Below are positions 6,815-15,900 of a DNA stretch of 64,000 nucleotides, one piece after another. Where the stretch lies: assembly GCF_900475595.1 (NCBI RefSeq), contig NZ_LS483397.1, positions 157,001 to 221,000 of the forward strand, read 5' to 3'. Position numbers and translations under genes: made by a program. The notes below the pieces were generated by a model. That model worked only from the letters and a program-made list of their open reading frames with translations, was not told the origin of the DNA and searched no databases. How positions within the stretch are numbered: position 1 is the first letter of the stretch; every line of letters starts with the position of its first letter. This DNA comes from Streptococcus uberis (GTDB lineage: Bacteria; Bacillota; Bacilli; Lactobacillales; Streptococcaceae).

Positions 6815-8005
6815 ATGTCAAAAACAATTGCAATTAATGCCGGTAGTTCGAGTCTTAAATGGCAACTTTATCAAATGCCAGAAGAAACTGTTCTTGCACA
6901 AGGAATAATTGAACGTATTGGATTAAAAGATTCTATTTCAACGGTTAAATTTAATGGCAATAAAGAAGAGCAAGTTACGGATATTCCAGATCATACAACA
7001 GCTGTTAAAATCTTATTAAATGATTTGATTCATTTGAATATCATTTCAGCCTATGATGAAATTACTGGTGTTGGACACCGTATCGTTGCGGGTGGTGAGT
7101 ATTTCACAGATTCTGTTCTAGTTGACGAAAAAGTTATTGAACAAGTAGAAGAACTTTCAGCATTGGCTCCGTTACATAATCCGGGTGCAGCTGCAGGAAT
7201 TCGCGCTTTCCGTGAAATTTTACCTGATATCACAAGTGTTTGTGTTTTTGACAATGCTTTCCATATGACCATGCAAAAACATACTTATTTGTATCCAATT
7301 CCTCAAAAATATTACACAGAACATAAAGTTCGTAAATATGGGGCACATGGTACTAGCCACAAGTATGTTGCACAAGAAGCAGCTAAAATGCTTGGTCGTC
7401 CACTAGAAGAATTAAAATTAATTACAGCTCACATCGGAAATGGTGTTTCTATTACAGCTAACTACCATGGTCAATCAGTTGATACGTCAATGGGATTCAC
7501 TCCGTTGGCAGGTCCTATGATGGGTACTCGTTCTGGTGATATTGACCCAGCTATTATTCCATACATTATTGAACGTGACCCTGAATTAAAAGATGCGGCT
7601 GATGCTATTAACATGCTCAATAAAAAATCTGGACTTGGTGGTGTATCAGGCATCTCTAGCGATATGCGTGATATTGAAGCAGGTTTGCAAGAAAAAAATC
7701 CTGATGCCGTTCTTGCCTACAACATTTTCATTGATCGTATCAAAAAATTCATCGGTCAATATTTTGCAGTCCTAAATGGTGCGGATGCTTTAGTTTTCAC
7801 AGCAGGAATGGGTGAAAATGCACCATTAATGCGTCAAGATGTTATTAAGGGTATGTCTTGGTTTGGCATGGAAATTGATCCAGAGAAAAATGTTTTTGGT
7901 TATCGTGGTGATATTTCAACTCCAAATTCGAAAGTAAAAGTATTGGTTATCTCAACTGATGAAGAGCTTTGCATCGCGCGTGACGTTGAACGTTTGAAAA
8001 AATAA
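6815..8005 (+). CDS. ackA: acetate kinase
   Basis: 396 residues, the usual length. It makes ATP and acetate from acetyl phosphate and ADP in mixed-acid fermentation. N-terminal [13 protein letters not shown] is the acetokinase signature 1; [24 protein letters not shown] (catalytic histidine region), [11 protein letters not shown] and [13 protein letters not shown] are the phosphate/nucleotide binding motifs. A good GAGAGG site precedes ATG. As in other streptococci it follows comYH. Strong match throughout. Confidence 0.97.
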   Translation: MSKTIAINAGSSSLKWQLYQMPEETVLAQGIIERIGLKDSISTVKFNGNKEEQVTDIPDHTTAVKILLNDLIHLNIISAYDEITGVGHRIVAGGEYFTDSVLVDEKVIEQVEELSALAPLHNPGAAAGIRAFREILPDITSVCVFDNAFHMTMQKHTYLYPIPQKYYTEHKVRKYGAHGTSHKYVAQEAAKMLGRPLEELKLITAHIGNGVSITANYHGQSVDTSMGFTPLAGPMMGTRSGDIDPAIIPYIIERDPELKDAADAINMLNKKSGLGGVSGISSDMRDIEAGLQEKNPDAVLAYNIFIDRIKKFIGQYFAVLNGADALVFTAGMGENAPLMRQDVIKGMSWFGMEIDPEKNVFGYRGDISTPNSKVKVLVISTDEELCIARDVERLKK

Positions 8006-8012
8006 GCAGTTA

Positions 8013-8047
8013 AAAATGCTACCTGAAAATGAGGGTAGCATTTTTTT
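8013..8047 (+). terminator. intrinsic terminator after ackA
   Basis: Stem formed by AAATGCTACC and GGGTAGCATTT around TGAAAATGA, followed by a run of T. Confidence 0.85.
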
Positions 8048-8057
8048 ATCTTTTCAG

Positions 8058-8104
8058 TTGACAATAAATGTAAAGTTTACTATACTATAAATGTAAAGTT
8101 TATT
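8058..8104 (+). promoter_or_regulatory. promoter and twin operator of the XRE regulator operon
   Basis: TTGACA (8058-8063), 17-base spacer, TATACT (8081-8086). ATAAATGTAAAGTTTA occurs exactly twice (8064-8079 and 8087-8102), one copy filling the spacer and one just after the -10. Each copy is an imperfect palindrome around TAAA...TTTA. This is a likely autorepression site for the small regulator encoded at 8123. Confidence 0.7.
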
Positions 8105-8122
8105 AGACATTTTGGAGATCAT

Positions 8123-8326
8123 ATGGACAATCGAATACAGGAACTCCGCAAAGAGCATAAAATTAGTCAAGCTGAATTAGCAGAGGCCATGGAAGTGACA
8201 CGGCAGACCATCATTTCGCTCGAAAAAGGTCGCTATAATGCTTCCTTGGAACTAGCTTTTAAGCTAGCAACCTATTTTAATCTTAGTATTGAAGACATTT
8301 TTATATATAAAGAAAGCGGGTATTAA
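8123..8326 (+). CDS. small XRE-family transcriptional regulator
   Basis: 67 residues, essentially one helix-turn-helix: MDNRIQELRKEHKISQAELA, then EAMEVTRQTIISLEKGRY, with the recognition helix at about 28-37. This short Cro/YgzD-type regulator is common as first gene ahead of small membrane protein operons. Two identical operator-like repeats overlap its promoter. It is followed after 1 base by a membrane protein gene and then a CPBP protease. Confidence 0.85.
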   Translation: MDNRIQELRKEHKISQAELAEAMEVTRQTIISLEKGRYNASLELAFKLATYFNLSIEDIFIYKESGY

Positions 8327-8327
8327 G

Positions 8328-8780
8328 ATGTTCGTTAGATTTTTTCAAGAGTTAAATAAGCCAAAAAGTGAACAAGACTTTATCAAGCGTTACCGCTTCT
8401 GGTCTCGATTTTTGCTGATTCTTACCATACTAATGGTAGCGCTCAATTTTCACTTAGATTTGCCATCTTACAGTAAAGGATTTTTGATAGGAATGTCCAT
8501 TGCTTTATTGGCTCTTGCGCTTCGAAACTTGGTTAACTTAAAGCGACCGGCTTATTTGCATGGCTTATATATCAAGAGTCGCGATGAGAGGAATACCCAG
8601 ATTGCACAAATCAGCAGTACCATTACCATGTTTATTCAAATTCTTTTGGTTGCTCTTTGTTTGATTTTGAACGCCTTTTGGCAGATTGACTTTAATTTTC
8701 GTCTTTTTCTGATAGCTGATTTATACATCATGCTTATTAGCCTCTTTGGGCTAACCTTCCTTTTAGAAAAATACATGTAG
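8328..8780 (+). CDS. four-helix membrane protein of unknown function
   Basis: 150 residues from ATG 8328, 1 base after the regulator stop; the longer frame from 8289 overlaps the regulator and is rejected. Four hydrophobic segments can be seen (about 29-45, 51-73, 98-118, 124-146). A basic loop, NLKRPAYLHGLYIKSRDERN, sits between helices 2 and 3. I recognise the gene only by context: XRE regulator / small membrane protein / CPBP protease trios occur in many Firmicutes, sometimes with bacteriocin immunity roles. Confidence 0.7.
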   Translation: MFVRFFQELNKPKSEQDFIKRYRFWSRFLLILTILMVALNFHLDLPSYSKGFLIGMSIALLALALRNLVNLKRPAYLHGLYIKSRDERNTQIAQISSTITMFIQILLVALCLILNAFWQIDFNFRLFLIADLYIMLISLFGLTFLLEKYM

Positions 8781-8788
8781 GAGATATT

Positions 8789-9442
8789 ATGGAAACAGTA
8801 TTAACAAAGTTAAAATGGCTTTTCATGGCCATTGGGATTCTAGTTGTGGAGCAAGCTCCCATGCTATTCATGAAAAAAGGGCAACCTCTTTGGCAGGTCA
8901 TCGCTTTGACTGGTGTCATGCTTTTGGTTGTTCTAGCTTCCTTATGGATAGCCCAAAAATTGGGTTTCTTCGCTAAAGATCAAGAGAAAGCCCACGACAA
9001 TGCCATCCTATGGATTGGCTTAGGTTTTGTAGCCTTAACGGCGGTTAAACTCTTTGGTGGCATTCTTCTTTACTTGCAACATGGTGCAGATGCCAATACG
9101 GTCAATCAAGCAGCCCTTGAAAAAGCAGGACTTCATCCAATCCTTCTCTTTACCTTAGCGGCCATTGTTGCGCCGGTAGTAGAGGAGCTCATATTCCGAG
9201 GCTTACTCTTTGGAAAACTCTTTGGACACAAGTCCATCATAGGCTTGCTTTTCAGTAGTTTTCTCTTCGGCCTCATTCACATGCCTTCTGATTTTGGTTC
9301 TTGGTTTATTTATGGTGGAATGGGCCTTGTCCTAGGTTTTGTTTATTACAAGACCGACAAATTGCATTACACCATGTGGATCCATTTCCTCAATAACGGC
9401 ATAGCTGTGGTCTTAATGTTAATCATGCAACAAATGACGTAA
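8789..9442 (+). CDS. CPBP-family intramembrane metalloprotease
   Basis: 217 residues with about six membrane segments. The family motifs are intact: VVEELIFRGLLFG (EExxxR) near residue 134, FGLIHMPSD (FxxxH) near 165, and HFLNNGIAV (HxxxN/B) near 199. CPBP proteases include CAAX-like proteases and bacteriocin-immunity proteins (PncO, SkkI). An AGGAGAT site precedes ATG, 8 bases after the upstream stop. Role in immunity or membrane stress is inference. Confidence 0.85.
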   Translation: METVLTKLKWLFMAIGILVVEQAPMLFMKKGQPLWQVIALTGVMLLVVLASLWIAQKLGFFAKDQEKAHDNAILWIGLGFVALTAVKLFGGILLYLQHGADANTVNQAALEKAGLHPILLFTLAAIVAPVVEELIFRGLLFGKLFGHKSIIGLLFSSFLFGLIHMPSDFGSWFIYGGMGLVLGFVYYKTDKLHYTMWIHFLNNGIAVVLMLIMQQMT

Positions 9443-9469
9443 AAAAAAGCTGATATCATCAGCTTTTTT
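9442..9469. terminator. bidirectional terminator between convergent CPBP and proC genes
   Basis: AGCTGAT/ATCAGCT stem (9448-9454 and 9457-9463) flanked by an A run on the left and T run on the right, so it works in both directions. The proC stop overlaps its right end. Confidence 0.8.
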
Positions 9470-10238
9470 ATAATGTTTTGGCTTTTTCGATGGTTTTGTC
9501 AATAGCAGAGCTGACAGCATGCGTCAAGCCAGTCCGTTCAAGTTCCATAAGGCCTGCGATCGTTGTGCCCCCGGGACTGCAAATTTTATCAATCAGTGTA
9601 TGAGGGCTATCTTGGCCCTGTAATAATTGTAAAGCGCTAGCCTGTACAGTTTGACTGACAATTTCCAAGGCAGTTTCTTTTGCGATACCATGTTTAACGC
9701 CCGCTTTGGCCATAGCCTCAATGAAAAGGAAAATGTAGGCTGGACTGGATCCTGCCAAGGCGGTGAAGGTATCAAAGTCTTTCTCAGTAATGTTGAAGCA
9801 AGAACCGAAACTTTCAACCATTTCCCTAACAGCTTGTAGGAGTGCGGGGTCCACTAAGTCGTTATGGGTTAAAGCGGTAGTGCTTTTTAAAATTTGGGCA
9901 TTCATGTTTGGCATAATTCGAAAGAGAGGGACATGGTTTCCGATGAGTTCTTCAAGACGAGCTATGGTAACCCCAGCGGCCATGGACATGACGGGTTGTT
10001 TGAAGCTTAGGGGAGCCAGAACTGTTTCATAAAGTTGGGGTTTAATGCCTAAAATGACAAAATCAGATTGGTCAATAAGCTCTTGGTGGTTTTGGGCATA
10101 ATCCACTTCCAGCTTCTGACCTATTTCTTTGGAACGTTCTAGGGAGGATCCAGAAATGATAATGTCATGACTTGTCGTTTTAAGGCCTTGGATGATAGCT
10201 GTTGCCATTTTACCAACACCGATAAATCCTATTTTCAT
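9468..10238 (-). CDS. proC: pyrroline-5-carboxylate reductase
   Basis: 256 residues. Catalyses the last step of proline synthesis, reducing P5C with NAD(P)H. N-terminal Rossmann motif MKIGFIGVGKMATAIIQG; the C-terminal family signature CSPGGTTIAGLMELE with the preceding LAGSSPAYIFLFIEAM is intact. It is convergent with the CPBP gene and lies 21 bases downstream of pepA, so the two minus-strand genes may be co-transcribed. Confidence 0.95.
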   Translation of the reverse strand: MKIGFIGVGKMATAIIQGLKTTSHDIIISGSSLERSKEIGQKLEVDYAQNHQELIDQSDFVILGIKPQLYETVLAPLSFKQPVMSMAAGVTIARLEELIGNHVPLFRIMPNMNAQILKSTTALTHNDLVDPALLQAVREMVESFGSCFNITEKDFDTFTALAGSSPAYIFLFIEAMAKAGVKHGIAKETALEIVSQTVQASALQLLQGQDSPHTLIDKICSPGGTTIAGLMELERTGLTHAVSSAIDKTIEKAKTL

Positions 10239-10259
10239 GGGGAGAACCTCTTATTTTTC

Positions 10260-11324
10260 CTAGTACTTTTTGATTAAATCAACGGTTGAACGGTCAAGTT
10301 TCTTCACAATGGCTTGAAGGAAGGCTTGTGCTTGTAAGAAATCATCCATAGCGTAGAGGCTTTGATGAGAGTGAATATAACGTGCACAAACGCCAATTGT
10401 GGTTGACGGAATACCATGGTTTTTCAAATGAGCGACCCCAGCATCTGTACCACCTTTAGCGCAGTAATACTGATATTTAATGCCGGCTTCCTCAGCAGTG
10501 GTCAAGAGAAAATCACGCATGTCTTTTAACATAATATGACCAGGATCATAGAATCTAATGAGTGTCCCTTGTCCAATGGCTCCTTGATTACCATAAATAT
10601 CTCCAGCAGGGGAACAATCCACTGCAAAAAAGAGCTCTGGATCAAATTTTGTGGTAGAGACATGAGCTCCTCGTAATCCCACTTCTTCTTGCACGTTAGC
10701 GCCAGCAATTAAGGTGTTATTTAGAGATAGGTCTTTTAAGTGCTCTAGCAACTCAGTGACCATTAGAAGTCCATAACGATTGTCCCAGGCTTTGGAAATG
10801 ATATTTTTTTGGTTAGCAGTTAGTATTGTCTCGGATTGTGGGACAATAATATCTCCAGGAGCTATTCCAAAAGCTTCAGCTTCAGCCTTGTCGGCAAAAC
10901 CACCGTCAAAAGGAATATCCTCAACTTTTGGCAATTGTTGGCCAGCCCCTCCGCGAAGGAAATGTGGCGGAACAGAGCCAGAAACGACAGGAATGGCTTT
11001 ACCAGCGCGTGTGTAAAGGGTGAAGCGTTGGGAACTTACCACAAGGGGATTCCAACCACCAATACCAACAACGGAGAAACTGCCATTGGGATTAATATGG
11101 CTTAGCATAAAGCCAACCTCATCCATATGAGCAGCAACCATAATTCGCGGAGCATCCTCGGCCTGACTGTCTTTAATCCCAAAAATGCCTCCCAAGCCAT
11201 CTGTTTCAACACGGTCAACTAAGGGACTTATTTTCTGACGCAAATAGTCTCTAACAGTGTGTTCGTATCCGGCAATGCCGTCTAATTCGGTTACTTCTTT
11301 AATTTTAGAAAATAGTTCTGACAT
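10260..11324 (-). CDS. pepA: glutamyl aminopeptidase, M42 family
   Basis: 354 residues starting at MSELFSK (ATG 11324, AAAGGA 8 bases upstream). A second ATG six bases earlier is too close to that site, and the extension to 11426 has no family likeness. Metal ligands are recognisable: VAAHMDEVGF, SKAWDNRYG, NVQEEVGLRG, FAVDCSPAGD and YIHSHQSLY, giving the H-D-E-E-D-H set of the di-metal centre. The enzyme removes N-terminal Glu/Asp from peptides in the cytoplasm as part of the streptococcal/lactococcal peptidase set. Confidence 0.93.
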   Translation of the reverse strand: MSELFSKIKEVTELDGIAGYEHTVRDYLRQKISPLVDRVETDGLGGIFGIKDSQAEDAPRIMVAAHMDEVGFMLSHINPNGSFSVVGIGGWNPLVVSSQRFTLYTRAGKAIPVVSGSVPPHFLRGGAGQQLPKVEDIPFDGGFADKAEAEAFGIAPGDIIVPQSETILTANQKNIISKAWDNRYGLLMVTELLEHLKDLSLNNTLIAGANVQEEVGLRGAHVSTTKFDPELFFAVDCSPAGDIYGNQGAIGQGTLIRFYDPGHIMLKDMRDFLLTTAEEAGIKYQYYCAKGGTDAGVAHLKNHGIPSTTIGVCARYIHSHQSLYAMDDFLQAQAFLQAIVKKLDRSTVDLIKKY

Positions 11325-11472
11325 TTTCATAATCCTTTCCGCTTTAACACTTTCCCAGCAAGGAAGGCGTCTAATCTTCTCTATTTTACCACTTTTAAAG
11401 CCTAGTGGCCAATTGCCCTCTTTCAAGTGATGCGCTAGCCTATTTGCCCTCTTTTATGATAAAATGAAAAGT

Positions 11473-11760
11473 ATGAATAAAAAAACGAAAATGACGTGGA
11501 CCGGTCTCATTGGAATTCCAACAGCAGCGGTGCTTGCCCTCTTGCTAAAAGAGAAATACCAGGATTATCAGCAAGAAAAAATGACAGCAGACATTCGTCA
11601 ATTCTTCTCACAAAAGGGAGATATTGAACTTGTCTATTTTGATGTACCTCAACCACAGTCAAAAGAAAGAAATGGTGGTCTTGTGATGTCAGATGGACGT
11701 CAATATAGTTTCACTTATCAAAAAGGGGCCATCATCTATCAGGAGGAAAAAAATGATTGA
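11473..11760 (+). CDS. DUF4651 membrane-anchored protein
   Basis: 95 residues from ATG 11473; an ATG at 11464 is also in frame. A single N-terminal hydrophobic helix (MTWTGLIGIPTAAVLALLLK) is followed by a soluble domain containing IELVYFDVPQPQ and GRQYSFTYQKG. This is the pattern of DUF4651, always found just before a thioredoxin gene in streptococci. TATGAT at 11455-11460 places the transcript start at or just after the first ATG, so the message would be almost leaderless. The stop overlaps the thioredoxin start. Function unknown. Confidence 0.75.
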   Translation: MNKKTKMTWTGLIGIPTAAVLALLLKEKYQDYQQEKMTADIRQFFSQKGDIELVYFDVPQPQSKERNGGLVMSDGRQYSFTYQKGAIIYQEEKND

Positions 11761-12067
11761 ACCAAAGAGTTACGAAGAATTGGCGCAAATCATCGAGAAA
11801 CCCGAAAAAATTGTTTTGTTTTTCACAGCGGATTGGTGTCCAGATTGTCAATTTATCTATCCAGTTATGCCAGAAATTGAAGCAGAAAATACCGATTTTA
11901 CCTTTGTACGTGTTAATCGTGATAACTTTATGGAAGTGGCACAAGAATGGAATATTTTTGGGATTCCAAGCTTTGTGGTCCTTGAAAATGGCAAAGAAAT
12001 TGGTCGTCTAGTCAATAAATTGCGAAAGACAAAAGCTGAAATTAATGACTTTTTAGCAAGATTATAA
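11753..12067 (+). CDS. thioredoxin-family protein
   Basis: 104 residues from ATG 11753, behind an ideal AGGAGG site; the longer frame from 11693 runs through the upstream gene and is rejected. The active site is ADWCPDC (Cys29 and Cys32), and the cis-proline motif FGIPSF is present. The CPDC centre differs from the CGPC of general thioredoxin, suggesting a dedicated partner. It overlaps the DUF4651 gene by 8 bases and is followed by ytpR after 18 bases. Confidence 0.88.
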   Translation: MIEPKSYEELAQIIEKPEKIVLFFTADWCPDCQFIYPVMPEIEAENTDFTFVRVNRDNFMEVAQEWNIFGIPSFVVLENGKEIGRLVNKLRKTKAEINDFLARL

Positions 12068-12085
12068 AAGAGAAAAGGAATACAA

Positions 12086-12712
12086 ATGATTTTTGCATAT
12101 AACAAAGAACAAGTTGGTGATGTTTTGATGGTTATCCTTGAAGATAGCAAAGCCATAAAACGTCAGGTTGAGCGACATGGTAAAGTAGCCCGTGTCTTTG
12201 CTGAAGAAGGTGGTAGAACCCTTGCTTGGAATATTTTTGAGACGTCAACCCTCATTCCTATCCAAGGTAAGGGTCAAGTCTTTCCAAGTTCTGAAGATGT
12301 GGCTGTCTTAAATAAAGAATTAGCCAAAGAAGGATTTACAGAAGAGCTTGAGGTAAGTCCAAATCCTGTTTTTGTTGTCGGACAAATCATGGAAATGGTT
12401 GCTCATCCAGATAGTGATCACCTTAATATTTGTCAAGTCCAAGTAGCTGCGGATCAAAAAGTCCAAATAGTAGCAGGTGCTCCAAATGCTAAAGTTGGCT
12501 TAAAAACTATTGTAGCTTTACCTGGTGCTATGATGCCAAATGGAAGCCTTATTTTCCCGGGAAAACTACGTGGCGAAGATTCCTTCGGAATGATGTGTTC
12601 ACCACGTGAATTAGCCTTACCAAATGCCCCACAAAAACGTGGTATTATTGAACTAGATGAGTCAGCTATTGTGGGCCAAGCCTTTGATGCTGATAAACAT
12701 TGGCAAGGCTAG
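12086..12712 (+). CDS. ytpR: YtpR-family tRNA-binding protein
   Basis: 208 residues. The C-terminal half is an OB-fold tRNA-binding domain, with VGQIMEMVAHPDSDHLNICQ, then VAGAPNAKVGLKTIVALPGA and DSFGMMCSPRELAL, like the N-terminal domain of PheRS beta. The N-terminal 85 residues correspond to DUF4479. It probably binds tRNA or assists synthetases; the true role is not established. AAAGGAA site before ATG. Third gene of the DUF4651-trx-ytpR group. Confidence 0.9.
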   Translation: MIFAYNKEQVGDVLMVILEDSKAIKRQVERHGKVARVFAEEGGRTLAWNIFETSTLIPIQGKGQVFPSSEDVAVLNKELAKEGFTEELEVSPNPVFVVGQIMEMVAHPDSDHLNICQVQVAADQKVQIVAGAPNAKVGLKTIVALPGAMMPNGSLIFPGKLRGEDSFGMMCSPRELALPNAPQKRGIIELDESAIVGQAFDADKHWQG

Positions 12713-12737
12713 AAAATTTGTAATAAACGATTTAATG

Positions 12738-12768
12738 GAGACTCACAGCAAAATGTGAGTCTCTATTT
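12738..12768 (+). terminator. intrinsic terminator after ytpR
   Basis: Stem GAGACTCAC/GTGAGTCTC (12738-12746, 12755-12763), then TATTTTA. Confidence 0.8.
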
Positions 12769-12779
12769 TAATTGACTTT

Positions 12780-12860
12780 TGTCACTAAAAATAGTGATTT
12801 TTGTCATCTTAACAAAGTGACATATGTTTGGTGATAACGTTTTCTTATTTTGCTATGATC
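12780..12860 (+). promoter_or_regulatory. fructanase promoter region with cre candidate and inverted repeat
   Basis: TCACTAAAAATAGTGA (12782-12797) is an inverted repeat. TGATAACGTTTTCT (12832-12845) matches the CcpA consensus at 12 of 14 positions. TATGAT near 12853 is a possible -10. Fructanase genes in oral streptococci are repressed by CcpA, so this fits, but no single element is conclusive. Confidence 0.45.
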
Positions 12861-12905
12861 AATCTAAAGGTAAATACTGTCCCTATTCAAAAGGAGAAAG
12901 GAATT

Positions 12906-15900
12906 ATGAAGCAAGAAAAGAAATGTGTTAATTGGTTTATGCGCAAGCGGGGGAAACAATGGATTTATGGTTGTGGCATTTTAATTTGTGGCTTGGTTTT
13001 CGGAGTTGAAGCTACTTCAGTCGCTGCTGAGACTATTCCAACAACAGCAACAGTTGAGACTTTAAATTCAGATGTAACAAGTAAGACATCTCAAGAAACA
13101 CAGAAGACTACTGAAATAGCAACACCAGTTTCAGAAATAGTTATGCCATCTCAACAAAAAGTTGTTGAGGAGGTAACTCAAGAAGTTAGCGTACAAAATC
13201 AAGAGACGGTCATAAATATGCCTGTGTTAACTCAAGGAGTAAATATAGCAGGACCAAATGAAACGGCTATATTAACGGATTCGATTGTCCAAAACAATGT
13301 TCAACCTATTGATAGAGTTGAGAAAATGGAAACATCCTTTTCTACCGAATTGACTAAGAAAGCTGAAAGTAGCTATAATACAAATCTTCAAGATTTGAAT
13401 TATGATCCAAATGTTTGGGAAGTTCGTGAAGATGGTTTGTATAGTAACGCTGTTGGAAAAGGTGACAATTTCCTATTTTCAGCATCAACTGGTGAAAACT
13501 TTATCTTCCAAACAGACGTAACCTTTCTTCAAAATACCGGAGCAGCTTCACTCGTTTTCCGTTCAAACAATGATCCTGAAAATCTCAATGGTTATGTTGT
13601 TAATCTTGATGGAAATTCACACAAAGCAAGGTTATGGCGTTGGGCTGAAGCAAATTTAATTAATGACAAAGAAATTCTAGCCAGTCCGGACAATAAATAT
13701 TTCTTAAAAGTAGTGGCGACTAACGGATGGATTTCATACTACATTAATGGTATTTTGATTGCAAACTTGAGCGACTACACTATACAACGTGATGACCTTG
13801 GTCAAACGACATATATTAAAGATGGTCATTTTGGTCTTTTGAACTGGAATGGTGAAATGGTCTTCCAAAATACCTTCTACCGTGAATTGACAAATGAAGA
13901 GTTACCTCTTCTTAATGATGTGACGGTAACGTCAAAAAACGGTCCAGTTGAATCTAAAGGACAATTTTTTTCAGAGAGTTCAGTTTATATTCAATATGTA
14001 TCAAACGATGCCTCAACGGTGGACTTGAGCTTTGATGCTAATAATTCAGATGCAATAATAACAGTGACTGATGCTCATGGTAAAGTTTATTCAAATCCAA
14101 GCGCAATTCCTGTAACTGTTGGACCAAATTATCTCACGGTGACAAGTACTTACACAACAACAGATGGCTACGTAATCCCCTCAACATACCGTATTAATGT
14201 TCACCGGCGTCAACCACAGTCAGTTTATTATAATGAAAACTTCCGTGATCAATATCATTACTCTGTTAAAGATGGCTGGGCAAATGATCCTAATGGATTA
14301 GTTTACTATAATGGTGTTTATCATATGTTTTACCAATTCTACGATGATACAAAATGGGGGCCAATGCATTGGGCACATGCAACAAGTACTGATTTGATTC
14401 ATTGGGAAGACCAACCAATTGCTTTTTATCCAGACTATAATGGAACCATGTTCTCAGGCTGTATAGTGGCAGATGTTAATAATTCTAGTGGACTTTTTGA
14501 TAGTGAAAATGGTGGATTAGTAGCTCTCATTACGATTAACGGAGAAGGGCAACGCATTAAACTTGCATATAGTACTGATGAAGGGAAAACCTGGCAAAAA
14601 GTGGATGAAATTGTAGCGGATTGGACTACAGACCCACTACAAACTCGTGATTTTCGTGACCCTAAAGTTTTCCGTTGGGAAAATAAATGGTTTATGGTAA
14701 TTGCAGGTGGACCACTACGTCTTTATTCATCAGATGATCTTAAAAATTGGACTGTGGAATCAACGTATCCAGATCTTCATACAGAATGTCCGGATCTTTA
14801 CCCAGTCTTGGCGGAAGATCAGACAGTGAAATGGGTTCTTTCTCGCGGTGGTCGTTATTACAAAGTTGGTGATTTACAACAAACTGACGGAAATTGGAAA
14901 TTCATACCAGATGCTAATTACCAAGAAACAGATAGTATCATGAATTTTGGTAAAGATTCATATGCTGCGATGACATACTATGTACAAGATTTTGGTACAA
15001 AAGCTAATCCAACTATTCCAAAGATTATTGAATTGAATTGGATGAATACTTGGGATAACTATTGCAACCTTGTAGCTGATCGCTTAGGTCAGTCATTTAA
15101 TGGGACTTTTAACCTTAATTTAGAACTTGGTCTTGTCAAAGAAGGTGATAAGTATGTTCTTACTCAGACACCGGTTGAAGCTTATGAAAGTTTACGTGAT
15201 AATGACAACAAAGTTGAATACAAAAATGTTGTCGTTGGTAAAGAAAATGACCTTTTTAAAGATTTTTCTGGAGATACTTATGAAATTGTTGCTCACTTTA
15301 AACCGAGTGACAAAACAACAAAAGTTGGTTTCAACCTTAGAGTTGGTTCGGGGGAGATGACTAAGGTTTACTATGATTTGATAGCAGGACGAATCATTAT
15401 CGACCGAAGTCAATCAGGCATTATATTGACGGAACTTTTTAGTAATATTGATAGTCAGGCTGTAACACGTAATATTGATGGAAGTATTGATCTACACATT
15501 TTTGTTGATCGTGCTAGTGTTGAAGTTTTTTCAAAAAATCATACAGTAGCAGGGGCTAACCAAATTTTCACATCAGCTCAAAGTCTAGGATTGGAAGTAC
15601 TCATTGATGGTGAAGATGCTAAAGCAGATATTGTCTTATATCCATTAAAGAGCATCTGGAAAAATAAAATTATTGATACAACACCCCAAATTGTTATTCC
15701 AGCTAGTGAACCAAAAGTACGGATGAATGTGGGTGATAGCACAACCGTAAAAGCTTATGTTTCACCAGTTGGGGCGAGTCAAGATCTTATTTGGAATATT
15801 AGCAATCCAAGTCTAGTTTTAGATCAAATATCAGGTAATCAGGTTTTTCTTAAAGCGATTAAGAAAGGACAAGTTATTGTAAGAGCACAGTCACAATCTA

